Assembly: GCF_001899645.1 (NCBI RefSeq)
Contig: NZ_MKVV01000081.1
Coordinates: 1 to 64,000, forward strand
DNA length: 64,000 bases
Reading direction: 5' to 3'
DNA from: Pseudonocardia sp. 73-21
Lineage (GTDB): Bacteria > Actinomycetota > Actinomycetes > Mycobacteriales > Pseudonocardiaceae
Below are positions 36,660 to 45,897 of this stretch, in pieces. Position 1 is the first letter of the stretch. Each line of letters starts with the position of its first letter. A program made the translations under genes and the position numbers. The notes under the pieces were generated by a model. The model had not been told where the DNA came from and ran no database searches. It saw nothing but the letters and a program-made list of their open reading frames with translations.

Positions 36660-37436
36660 ATGCCCGATCGCTACGGGGACGCGGTCCGCGCCCGCCGCCG
36701 TGAGCTGGTGGAGGAGCGCGGGCGGCTCGGTGGCTCCCACCGCACCGAGCTGCGCAGCGAGCTGGCCCTGAGCCGGATCGCCACGTCCGATGCGCTGGCC
36801 GCCGCGTGCGCCCGGCTCGGCCGTGAGGCACGGGCCCACATCGACCATCCCGACCGGGCCGTCCGCCGCGGCCTCCCCGCACGTCTCCGTCCGGCGCTCG
36901 ACGCGCTGGCGGCCGCGGTCCACGCCCGCTGGGCCGCCGAGATCGGGCCGGGCCTGCGCCGGATCGCCGCCGCCCGCTCGCTCGACGTCGGCCCGCTCAC
37001 CGCGTGGCCGGCGCTGCCCGCGGCCCGGCCGCTGCCGGTGGTCCCGCGGGTCCCCGAACGGTCCTCGCCGCTCAGCGGCGCCGTCGACGGACTGGCGCTC
37101 TGGCGGCTGGTGCTGCTGCCGCTGGCCGCGTTGCCCGTGCTCGGCCTGCCGGCGCTGGGTGGTCCCGCGCTCGCACCCCTCGCGGTGGGCGTCGGGGTGG
37201 CGGCCGCGGTCGTCGCCGTACGGTCGCGGCGGATCGCGCTGGAACGGGCCGCGCTGCGCCGGTGCGTCGAGGAGACGCTGGCCGCGGCGTGCACGGCCCT
37301 GGACGCCGATCTGGCCCGTCGCCTGCTGGAGCTCGAACGCTCGGCGGGCGCCGACCTCGACGCCGCGGTCGCCCGCCGCCGCGCCGCCGTGGAGTCCGAG
37401 TGGCGGGCGCTCGAGGCGGAGGTGGCGGATGCGTGA
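36660..37436 (+). CDS. hypothetical protein with helical and TM segments
   Basis: MPDRYGDAVRARRRELVEERGRLGGSHRTELRSEL. Confidence 0.65.
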   Translation: MPDRYGDAVRARRRELVEERGRLGGSHRTELRSELALSRIATSDALAAACARLGREARAHIDHPDRAVRRGLPARLRPALDALAAAVHARWAAEIGPGLRRIAAARSLDVGPLTAWPALPAARPLPVVPRVPERSSPLSGAVDGLALWRLVLLPLAALPVLGLPALGGPALAPLAVGVGVAAAVVAVRSRRIALERAALRRCVEETLAAACTALDADLARRLLELERSAGADLDAAVARRRAAVESEWRALEAEVADA

Positions 37437-37710
37437 TCCCCGACGGCCCGGCGACGTGCCCGTGGGTCTGGACGTGACCGGCGGGTTCGACACCGACGGC
37501 GACGGCCGCCCGGACACCGTCCTCGGCGAGGACCACGGCGACCTCGTCCTGTCCTCGGACCTCGACGGCGACGGCCTGGCCGACCAGGTCCTGCGCGTCG
37601 GCCCGGACGGGGTGGTGCGGCCCGCGGTGCTGGAGTTCCCGCAGGTCGACCACCCCGGCGAGGCGGTCCTCGACGGCTTGTCGGGAGGCATCGAGCTGGG
37701 CTCCCAGTAG
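37429..37710 (+). CDS. small protein with two DxDxDG-like Ca-binding motifs
   Basis: FDTDGDGRPDTV and SDLDGDGLADQV; overlaps the upstream ORF. Confidence 0.6.
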   Translation: MRDPRRPGDVPVGLDVTGGFDTDGDGRPDTVLGEDHGDLVLSSDLDGDGLADQVLRVGPDGVVRPAVLEFPQVDHPGEAVLDGLSGGIELGSQ

Positions 37711-37719
37711 GTTGGACCC

Positions 37720-39231
37720 ATGTCGCTCGACCGCATCGACCCCGCGTTCCGGGCGCTGCCGCTCACCGCGCTCGCCGACGCCGCGCTCACCCGCGCCCGG
37801 GAGCTGGGCGCCCAGCACGCCGACCTGCGCGTGGAACGGATCAGCACCCAGACCATCTCGTTGCGCGACGGCTCGGTCACCGGCGTCTCCGACGACGTCG
37901 AGGTCGGGCTCGCGGTCCGCGTGATCGTCGACGGGGTGTGGGGGTTCGCCTCGCACGGCGAGCTCACCCCGCAGCGCGCGGCGGCCACCGCGGAGCGGGC
38001 CGTGCAGGTCGCGCGCACGCTCGCGCCCGTCGCGGTCGAGCGTGTGGAGCGCGCGGACGAGCCGGTGCACGCCGGCGCCGTCTGGGTCTCGGCCTACACC
38101 ACCGACCCCTTCGAGGTGCCCACCCGCGACAAGGTCGGCCTGCTCGGCGAGTGGTCGCAGCGGCTGCTGGCCGCCGATGGCGTCGACCACGTCCAGGCGT
38201 CGGTCATGCAGGTGCGGGAGTGCAAGTTCTACGCCGACCTCACCGGCACCTCCACCACCCAGCAGCGCGTCCGCGTCGCGCCGTCGTTCACGGCCACGGC
38301 CGTCGACCGGGCGTCGGGCGGCTTCGAGACGATGAGCTCGCTGTCGCCGCCCGTCGGCCGGGGCTGGGAGTACCTGCTCGGCGACGGCTGGGACTGGGAC
38401 GGCGAGCTCGCCGTCGTGCCCGAGCTGCTGGCCGAGAAGGTGAAGTCCCCGAGCGTGCAGGCCGGCGCGTACGACCTGGTCATCGACCCCACCAACCTGT
38501 GGCTCACCATCCACGAGTCGGTCGGGCACGCCACCGAGTACGACCGCGCCATCGGCTACGAGGCCGCCTACGCCGGCACCAGCTTCGCCACCCCCGACCA
38601 GCTCGGCACGCTGCGTTACGGCTCCGATCTCATGCACGTCACGGGCGACCGCACGGTGGAGCACGGGCTGGCCACCGTCGGCTTCGACGACGACGGCGTC
38701 GCGACGGGCGAGTGGGACCTCGTGCGCGACGGCGTCCTCGTCGGCTACCAGCTGGACCGCACGTTCGCGCCGCGGCTGGGCCTGGAGCGCTCCAACGGCT
38801 GCGCGTTCGCCGACTCCCCGCACCACGTGCCCATCCAGCGGATGGCCAACGTGTCGCTGCAGCCCGACCCGGTGCGCGACACCACCACCGACGAGCTGAT
38901 CGCCGGCGTCGAGCGCGGGATCTACGTCGTCGGCGACAAGTCGTGGTCGATCGACATGCAGCGCTACAACTTCCAGTTCACCGGCCAGCGGTTCTTCTCG
39001 ATCGTCGGTGGCAAGCTCGCCGGGCAGCTGCGCGACGTCGCCTACCAGGCCACCACCACCGACTTCTGGGGCTCGATGGACGCGGTCGGCGGGCCGTCCA
39101 CGTGGGTGCTGCACGGCGCGATGAACTGCGGCAAGGCCCAGCCGGGTCAGGTGGCGGCCGTCAGCCACGGCGCGCCGTCGGCCCGGTTCCGCGGGGTCAA
39201 CGTCCTCAACACGCAGGAGGAGGGCCGATGA
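37720..39231 (+). CDS. tldD: TldD/PmbA family metallopeptidase (TldD-like)
   Basis: LWLTIHESVGHATEYDRAIGYEAAYAGTSFATPDQLG (HExxxH). Confidence 0.93.
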   Translation: MSLDRIDPAFRALPLTALADAALTRARELGAQHADLRVERISTQTISLRDGSVTGVSDDVEVGLAVRVIVDGVWGFASHGELTPQRAAATAERAVQVARTLAPVAVERVERADEPVHAGAVWVSAYTTDPFEVPTRDKVGLLGEWSQRLLAADGVDHVQASVMQVRECKFYADLTGTSTTQQRVRVAPSFTATAVDRASGGFETMSSLSPPVGRGWEYLLGDGWDWDGELAVVPELLAEKVKSPSVQAGAYDLVIDPTNLWLTIHESVGHATEYDRAIGYEAAYAGTSFATPDQLGTLRYGSDLMHVTGDRTVEHGLATVGFDDDGVATGEWDLVRDGVLVGYQLDRTFAPRLGLERSNGCAFADSPHHVPIQRMANVSLQPDPVRDTTTDELIAGVERGIYVVGDKSWSIDMQRYNFQFTGQRFFSIVGGKLAGQLRDVAYQATTTDFWGSMDAVGGPSTWVLHGAMNCGKAQPGQVAAVSHGAPSARFRGVNVLNTQEEGR

Positions 39232-40670
39232 GTCGCTTGTCGGGCTCGAGCATCAGCGCACTGAGGCCCCAGGAGATCGTCGAGCGGACGCTGGCCGCCG
39301 CCACCCACCTCGCCGGCTGCGTGGTGCTCGTCCGTGAGAACAGCGAGGCCGTGCTGCGCTGGGCCAACTCCACGATGACCACCAACGGCCACACCACGTC
39401 CGGCCAGGTCACGGTGATCGCCATGGTCGCGGTGGAGGGCGGCACCGCGGCGGGCACGGTCAGCTCCAGCGTCACGGTCACCGACGCGAGCCAGCTCGCG
39501 ACGCTGGTGGCGGCGGCCGAGGCGGCCGCCCGCGACGCCGGTCCCGCGGACGACGCGTCGCCGCTGCCGTCCTCGAGCGACTGGGCTGATGCGCGCTCCG
39601 CCGGCGCTTCGCCCGGTGACCCCACGTGGGACCTCCCCGCGGAGGAGACGTCCATCGGCGTCTACGGCCGGCTGGCCGCGGACCTCGCGGAGGTGCTCGC
39701 CGGCCCGCAGCGCCAGTACGGGTTCGCGAGCCACGAGCTCACCACCGTCTGGCTCGGCACGTCCGCGGGCGTGCGGCGGCGGTGGGTGCAGCCCACCGGC
39801 TCGGTCGAGCTCAACGCGAAGACCCCCGACCTGTCCGGTTCCGCGTGGGCGGGCGTGTCCACCAGCGACTTCACCGACGTCGACGTGATCGCGCTCGCCG
39901 CCGAGGCCGCGCGGCGGCTGGAGTGGGGCAAGCGCCGCGTCACGCTGCCGGCGGGGAAGTACGAGACGCTGCTGCCGCCCTCGGCCACGGCGGACCTGAT
40001 GATCTACCTGGCCTGGTCGATGGAGGGCCGCGCCGCGCAGGAGGGCCGCAGCGCCCTCGCCGGCGCCGACGGCACCCGTGTCGGCGAGCGGCTCACCGAC
40101 CTGCCGCTGACGCTGGCCTGCGACCCCGCGGCGCCGGGGCTCGAGTACGAGCCGTTCCTCATCACCACCCGCTCCCACGAGGGCCTGAGCGTGTTCGACA
40201 ACGGGGCGCCCACCCGTCGCGTCGACTGGGTGCGCGAGGGCGTCGTCTCCGAGCTGGCCTACTCCCGCGCGGAGGCCGCGGAGTTCGGCACCACCTTCAC
40301 CCCGGGCGGCGACAACCTGCTGCTCACCGGCGGCTCCGCCGCGTCCACCGCCGACATGGTGGCGTCCACCGAGCGCGGCCTGCTGCTCACGTGCCTGTGG
40401 TACATCCGGCTCGTCGACCCCACCACGCTGCTGCTCACGGGCCTGACGCGCGACGGCGTCTACCTCGTGGAGGGCGGGGAGGTGGTGGGCGAGGTGGACC
40501 ACAACTTCCGCTTCAACCACTCCCCGCTCGACGTCCTGCGCCGCGCCACCGAGGTCGGCGCCACCGAGCGCACGCTGCCGCGGGAGTGGAAGGACTGGTT
40601 CACCCGCGCCGCCATGCCTCCCGTCCGGGTGCCGGAGTTCACCATGTCGTCGGTGTCGCTGGGTCGCTGA
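39228..40670 (+). CDS. TldD/PmbA family protein (TldE-like)
   Basis: ATG overlaps tldD stop; SVFDNGAPTRRVDWVREGVVSELAYSR...FTPGGDNLLLTGG. Confidence 0.9.
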   Translation: MSRLSGSSISALRPQEIVERTLAAATHLAGCVVLVRENSEAVLRWANSTMTTNGHTTSGQVTVIAMVAVEGGTAAGTVSSSVTVTDASQLATLVAAAEAAARDAGPADDASPLPSSSDWADARSAGASPGDPTWDLPAEETSIGVYGRLAADLAEVLAGPQRQYGFASHELTTVWLGTSAGVRRRWVQPTGSVELNAKTPDLSGSAWAGVSTSDFTDVDVIALAAEAARRLEWGKRRVTLPAGKYETLLPPSATADLMIYLAWSMEGRAAQEGRSALAGADGTRVGERLTDLPLTLACDPAAPGLEYEPFLITTRSHEGLSVFDNGAPTRRVDWVREGVVSELAYSRAEAAEFGTTFTPGGDNLLLTGGSAASTADMVASTERGLLLTCLWYIRLVDPTTLLLTGLTRDGVYLVEGGEVVGEVDHNFRFNHSPLDVLRRATEVGATERTLPREWKDWFTRAAMPPVRVPEFTMSSVSLGR

Positions 40671-40730
40671 GGTCGGTGTCGCTGAGGTCGGTGTCGCTGA
40701 GGTCGGTGTCGCCGAGGTCGGGGTCGCTGA
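40656..40730 (+). repeat. 15-bp tandem repeat ggtcggtgtcgctga, 4 units plus partial, starting at the TldE stop
   Basis: Units 40671-40685, 40686-40700, 40701-40715, 40716-40730. Confidence 0.9.
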
Positions 40731-40836
40731 TCGTTCCCTCCGGTCCGTCCGTCGCACCACCGGCGTGGCGCCGCACCCCGGACGGGCCGCTGCCGTTGAC
40801 TGGGCGGGCTCGCATCGTGACGGAGAGAGGGCGGCC

Positions 40837-41142
40837 ATGTCCTACGAGGTGGTCAGCGCGTACACCCTGCTGGTGGGCGACGCCGACGGTCCGCCCACGG
40901 TCAGCGTGCACACGACGGCGGACGACGCGTGGCGCGCGCTGGACCGCGTGATCCGGGAGCGCTGCGGGATGCGCCCGCGGCCCCGTCGCCGGATGGACGC
41001 CGACGCCGCCGCCCGCCTCGCCAACGCCTGGCGGGCGGCCGAGCCGGAGTCGCGGTACTGGAACGTCACGGTCCACCGGCTCCCCGTGCCGGTGCCGGTG
41101 ATCGCGCGGCAGGCCTCGGGGGTCGCGACGCGCGTGGCGTAG
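40837..41142 (+). CDS. hypothetical protein
   Basis: MSYEVVSAYTLLVGDADGPPTVSVHTTADDAWRALDRVI. Confidence 0.6.
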   Translation: MSYEVVSAYTLLVGDADGPPTVSVHTTADDAWRALDRVIRERCGMRPRPRRRMDADAAARLANAWRAAEPESRYWNVTVHRLPVPVPVIARQASGVATRVA

Positions 41143-41264
41143 GTGTTCGCCGCTACCGGCTGCGGGACCGGGACCGCGTCGAACGGAGGCCCCTGGCCGG
41201 GTCCGTGGCGGCGGCACCGGGGTGACCACGACACCAGGGTGGTTCGACCGGGCGCGAACCACCC

Positions 41265-41813
41265 TCAGGTCGCGCTCGGCGGCGGGAGGTAGGTGCGCAT
41301 CGTGGACAGGAGCTCCTCCACCCCCAGGCCCGGGGGCAGTGGGGTGCCGGTCAGGGTGCGCAGGTAGAGGCCGTCGCCCACGAGCTGGGCGATCCAGGCG
41401 AGCACCGGGTCGGTGAGCTCCGCACGCAGGGCGTCGTACTCCTCGGCGTGCACCACCGCCAGCGCGTCGCGCACGGCCTGGCCGGTCTCGGTGCCGTCGG
41501 CAAGGCGAAGAACGGCGAGGTACGTGCGGGTGACCCCGCCGGGTACGCCGCCGCCGGGCGCCGAGGTGCGGATGTAGTAGGCCACGGCTCCGTCCGGGGC
41601 GGCCCGGATGGCCGCGGCGTCGGCGGAGCTGCGCTCCCGCAGGCGGTCGAGCAGGCCCGTGGCCAGAGCGTCCTTCGAGGAGAAGTGGTAGAGCAACCCG
41701 CCCTTGGAGACCTCGGCCGCCGCGGCGACGGCGTCGAGCGTGGCGGAGCCGGGGCCGTGCTCGATGAGCACCGTCTCGTACGCGTCCAGCACGCGGTCGC
41801 GGGCGCCTGTCAT
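41265..41813 (-). CDS. TetR family transcriptional regulator
   Basis: RVLDAYETVLIEHGPGSATLDAVAAAAEVSKGGLLYHFSSKDALATGLLDRL. Confidence 0.93.
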   Translation of the reverse strand: MTGARDRVLDAYETVLIEHGPGSATLDAVAAAAEVSKGGLLYHFSSKDALATGLLDRLRERSSADAAAIRAAPDGAVAYYIRTSAPGGGVPGGVTRTYLAVLRLADGTETGQAVRDALAVVHAEEYDALRAELTDPVLAWIAQLVGDGLYLRTLTGTPLPPGLGVEELLSTMRTYLPPPSAT

Positions 41814-41880
41814 CGATCCACTCTAGGGGGCGTGTCCCGGCACACCCTCGGCCGGCTGGCGGGAATGAGCACGCGCTCTG

Positions 41881-41896
41881 TACCGTCTAGACGGTA
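41881..41896. promoter_or_regulatory. TetR-type operator
   Basis: TACCGTCTAGACGGTA, perfect 16-bp palindrome between divergent tetR and MFS genes. Confidence 0.75.
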
Positions 41897-41969
41897 AACA
41901 TACGCACTGCTGACGCGCTCCGGCGCGAACACCACGGAGCCCTCACGGGTCGCTCAGGAGAAGTCCCCC

Positions 41970-43544
41970 ATGTTCGTCACCACCCCGCCTCGCGCCGGCC
42001 GCCGCGAGTGGTTCGGCCTCGCCGTCCTCTTCCTCCCCACGCTCATCGTCGCGATCGACAACACCGTCCTGGGCTTCGCGCTGCCCGCCATCAGCCAGGC
42101 GCTCGCCCCGTCGGCGGCGCAGCTGCTGTGGCTCGTCGACATCTATCCGCTGGTGCTGGCCGGTCTGCTCGTCACGATGGGGACGCTGGGCGACCGGATC
42201 GGTCGCCGCCGCACGCTGACGATCGGCGTGGCCGGCTTCGGCGCGGTGTCGCTCCTGGCCGCGTTCTCCACCGATCCCCTGCACCTCGTGGCCGCGCGCG
42301 CCCTGCTCGGGTTCTTCGGCGCGATGCTGATGCCCGCCACCCTCGCGCTGCTGCGCACGCTGTTCGTCGACCGCGCCCAGCGCCGGTTCGCCGTGGCCGT
42401 CTGGGCCACCGGGTTCGCCGCGGGTGCGGCGCTCGGCCCGATCGTCGGCGGGGTGCTGCTCGAGCACCTCTGGTGGGGCTCGGTCTTCCTGCTCAACGTG
42501 CCGGTGATGGTGGCGCTGCTGGTGCTCGCGCCCCTCGTGCTCCCGGAGTCGCGCATGCCGAACCCCGGCCGGCTCGACCCGATCGGCGTGCTCCTGTCGC
42601 TGCTCGCGATGGTGCCGACGGTGCTCGCGATCAAGCTGCTGGGCCACGACGGTCCCACCGCGTCCGCGGCGCTCTCGCTGCTGGTGGGGGTCGGGGCCGG
42701 GCTGCTGTTCGTCCGGCGTGCCCGCGCGAAGCTGGCCGCGGGCGAGGAACCGCTGCTCGACGTCACGCTCTTCGCGTCGCCGGTACTGCGCCTGTCCGCG
42801 CTCGCGAACGCCTCCACGATGTTCGCGCTGACCGGGCTGCTGTTCTTCTCCGCGCAGTACCTGATGCTCGTGCTGGGCCTCTCCCCGCTCGCCGCGGGTG
42901 AGGTCCTGCTGCCCGGCTTCGTCATGACGATGGTGGCGGGCGTGGTGGCCGCGCGGCTGGCCCGCCGGTTCTCCCTGCGGGTGCTCGTGCCGTCCGGGCT
43001 GCTGCTGGCCGCGGCCGGGTTCCTGCTCTGCACGGCGCTGGACGGGGACTTCTCGCTGATCGTCCTCGGCCTGGCGGCGGTGCTGGTCGGCACCGGCATC
43101 GGCCTGTCGGAGACGATCACGAACGACGCGATCCTCTCCGCCGTGCCCGCGGACCGCGCCGGTTCGGCGTCCGCGGTGTCGGAGACGGCCTACGAGATCG
43201 GGGCCGTGCTCGGTACGGCGGTGCTCGGCAGCGTGCTCTCGGCGGTCTACCGCGCGTCGGTCGTGGTGCCGTCGTCGGTCGGTCCGCTGCCCGCCGACGC
43301 CGCCCGCGAGACGCTCGGTGGCGCCGTGGCCTCCGCCGGGGACCTGACCGGACCCCCGGCCCAGGCCCTGCTCACCTCCGCGCGCGCGGCGTTCGTCGAC
43401 GGCGTCGGCGTGACGGCCCTGGCCGGCGCGGCGGTGCTGGTGCTGGTGGCACTGACGGTGATCATCGGTCTCCGACCCGCTCTCCGCGGCCCGTCCGCCG
43501 CTGCCGCTCCTTCGCATCCGACGGACGGCACCGTCGTCGCATAG
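41970..43544 (+). CDS. DHA2-type MFS drug efflux transporter
   Basis: 14-TM-like; DNTVLGFALPAISQALAPSAAQLLWLVDIYPLVLAGLLVTMGTLGDRIGRRR. Confidence 0.93.
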   Translation: MFVTTPPRAGRREWFGLAVLFLPTLIVAIDNTVLGFALPAISQALAPSAAQLLWLVDIYPLVLAGLLVTMGTLGDRIGRRRTLTIGVAGFGAVSLLAAFSTDPLHLVAARALLGFFGAMLMPATLALLRTLFVDRAQRRFAVAVWATGFAAGAALGPIVGGVLLEHLWWGSVFLLNVPVMVALLVLAPLVLPESRMPNPGRLDPIGVLLSLLAMVPTVLAIKLLGHDGPTASAALSLLVGVGAGLLFVRRARAKLAAGEEPLLDVTLFASPVLRLSALANASTMFALTGLLFFSAQYLMLVLGLSPLAAGEVLLPGFVMTMVAGVVAARLARRFSLRVLVPSGLLLAAAGFLLCTALDGDFSLIVLGLAAVLVGTGIGLSETITNDAILSAVPADRAGSASAVSETAYEIGAVLGTAVLGSVLSAVYRASVVVPSSVGPLPADAARETLGGAVASAGDLTGPPAQALLTSARAAFVDGVGVTALAGAAVLVLVALTVIIGLRPALRGPSAAAAPSHPTDGTVVA

Positions 43545-43593
43545 GTCGCGACGACACTGCTGTTCGCCAGGTGGTGGGTGGTGCGGGGCGGCG

Positions 43594-45060
43594 TCACGGG
43601 CGGAAGGCGGCGATCACCGTCGCCATCTGCTCCAGCGCCCGCGCCTCCTCGCCGCACAGGCGCACCACCACCTCGGCGACTCCGGCATCGGCCAGCTCCC
43701 GGAACCGCCCGACCTGGTCCTCGACGGTGCCCGCGTGCACGCCCGCGGCGTACCGGGCGGGATCGGCGCCGCGGGGGCGCAGCCGGTCCACCAGGGCGTC
43801 CACCTCGGCCCCGTCCGCACCGACCAGCGCCGTCGTCAGGTGGGAGAGCTCCACGTCGCGGCCGGTGTCCGCGCAGTGCTCCCGCAGCACGGCGGCCTTG
43901 CGCGCGACGGTCGCCGCGTCGCCGAGCACGTTCGCGACGTCGGCGTACCGCGCGGCCAGCCGCAGTGTCCGGCGTTCCCCGCCGCCGCCGAGCACGACCG
44001 GTACGTGCTCCTGCAGCGGCCGCGGGTAGCCGGCGGTGTCGGGGAGGTCGATCACGGTGCCGTGGAAGGGTTTCGCGCCCGGTCCCCACAGCACGGGCAG
44101 CGCCCGCAACGCGTCCTCCAGCAGCGCGTAGCGCTCCCCCACCGGCGGGAACGGCCAGCCGTAGGCGCGGTGCTCGGCCTCGAACCAGCCCAGCCCGAGC
44201 CCGCACACCGCCCGACCGCCGCTCAGCACGTCCAGGGTCGCGACGATCTTGGCCAGGTGCCCGACGTTGCGGTAGGTCACGCCGGCGACGAGCGGGCCCA
44301 GCCGCACCCGGTCGGTGCAGGCCGCGAGCCAGGCCAGCGTCGTGAAGCTCTCCAGGAAGTCGTCCCAGGCGCGGCCGACCTGGGGGATCTGGCGGAAGTG
44401 GTCCATGACGTAGATCGCGTCGAAGCCCGCGGCCTCGGCGCCCGCGGCGATCTCCCGCAGCCGGGGCGCGAGTACGGCCGCGCCGCCGGGGAACGCCGAG
44501 AGGTGCAGCCCGAACCGCATCCCGACGGGCCGCTCCTGCTGGCGCGCCACGGCCTCGCCCGCCGTCGCGAACGCGGGTGGGACGACCCGGACCGCCCCGG
44601 GTGCCAGCACCTCGTCGAATCCCTCGCCCCGCAACGCGTCCCGGACCGCAGGCCACGCCCGCAGCTGGGCCGTCAGCACCGTGGCGGGCACCGGGTGGGC
44701 GCGGGCCCGGTTGCGGGCCCGACACTCCCCGGCGGGCGTGTCGACGGCGACGGCGACGCACGCCATCCGGTGGGTACGGGCCAGTGCGCGCCAACGGGCC
44801 CGGTCGGCGGCACCGAGGCCCGTCGTGTCGATCACCGTGGTGAGCCCCCGGGCCACCCGCCGCGCGACGATCTCCTCCAGGAGTGCGAACGCGTCGGCGC
44901 TCGCGGCGATGTCGTCCTCACCGCAGCCGACGACCGCCCGCAACCGGTCGCTGGACACGACCTCGTCGGGCCGGAAGTGGGCCGCCGCCCACGTCGACTT
45001 GCCCGACGCGGGCGGCCCGGCGAGCACCACCAGGCACGGCGACGGCAGCCGCAGGGCCAC
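43594..45060 (-). CDS. fusion: N-terminal P-loop (polynucleotide kinase-like) and C-terminal F420-type LLM oxidoreductase (TIGR03560-like)
   Basis: AGPPASGKSTWAA...VVSSDRLRAVVG then MRFGLHLSAFPGG...VMDHFRQIPQVGRAWDDFLESFTTLAWLAACTDRVRLGPLVAGVTYRN. Confidence 0.85.
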   Translation of the reverse strand: MALRLPSPCLVVLAGPPASGKSTWAAAHFRPDEVVSSDRLRAVVGCGEDDIAASADAFALLEEIVARRVARGLTTVIDTTGLGAADRARWRALARTHRMACVAVAVDTPAGECRARNRARAHPVPATVLTAQLRAWPAVRDALRGEGFDEVLAPGAVRVVPPAFATAGEAVARQQERPVGMRFGLHLSAFPGGAAVLAPRLREIAAGAEAAGFDAIYVMDHFRQIPQVGRAWDDFLESFTTLAWLAACTDRVRLGPLVAGVTYRNVGHLAKIVATLDVLSGGRAVCGLGLGWFEAEHRAYGWPFPPVGERYALLEDALRALPVLWGPGAKPFHGTVIDLPDTAGYPRPLQEHVPVVLGGGGERRTLRLAARYADVANVLGDAATVARKAAVLREHCADTGRDVELSHLTTALVGADGAEVDALVDRLRPRGADPARYAAGVHAGTVEDQVGRFRELADAGVAEVVVRLCGEEARALEQMATVIAAFRP

Positions 45061-45071
45061 GCGGGCCGTCG

Positions 45072-45503
45072 TCAGTCGGCGGGGCGGGTGGTGGTCTCGG
45101 GGCGCGGGGGCGGCGGGCGGGTGTCGACGCCGCGGTCGGCGAGGCGTTCCGAGACCTGCTCGGAGATGTCGTCGGCGCGCCGGCGCTCGCGCACCCGGAT
45201 CAGCACCAGCATCGAGATGCCGTAGGCCACGCCGAGGATCAGCAGCACCACGCCCAGCCGCGCGACGAACGTCTGCAGCGGATCGCCTGCGGTGAAGTCG
45301 ACGACGGAGATGATCGCCAGCACGCCGAGGGTGATCAGGTGGAACAGCACCGAGAGCAGCAGGTTGACCGAGCGGGTGACCGCGCGGTCGCGGAACACCT
45401 CCTCGAGGAACGGCTCCCCGGCGGTGACCAGCAGCCGTCCGACGAGGAACGTCAGTGCGATCCCGACGACCAGCAGGGCGATGTAGAGGGTGGTCGGAGT
45501 CAT
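45072..45503 (-). CDS. membrane hypothetical protein
   Basis: Several hydrophobic segments, MTPTTLYIALLVVGIALTFLVG. Confidence 0.65.
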   Translation of the reverse strand: MTPTTLYIALLVVGIALTFLVGRLLVTAGEPFLEEVFRDRAVTRSVNLLLSVLFHLITLGVLAIISVVDFTAGDPLQTFVARLGVVLLILGVAYGISMLVLIRVRERRRADDISEQVSERLADRGVDTRPPPPRPETTTRPAD

Positions 45504-45897
45504 CGTGGCCTCCCGGCATCGGACCTTCGGCGGAACACTACGCCCGATGCCCGGCGATTTCCCGGTCTGGACGACGGGCCGCCGGACACGAGGTGCGGCG
45601 CGCGTCACGTGTGTCGGTGGTCTCGGTGTCCGGACCGCAAAGGGGGGAGATCGTTCCGGCGCTGGTCAACCGGGCGGCGGAGAGATCATCTGAATGGGCA
45701 TCCGAAAACGTTTCTGTCCCTTCTGAATCGATTACATGATCGGTCTTGTGAGTCAATCGACAGCAGCCAGCGGTGGGGATACCCACCTGCCGCATGTACC
45801 GTCGGATCTCATCTTTCACCTGCACACCCGGCCCCCGATGGTCCGGGTGCGCGGAGCATTTCCCGCGGCCGGGGCGCCGGCCAGAAGTGAGGACGAT

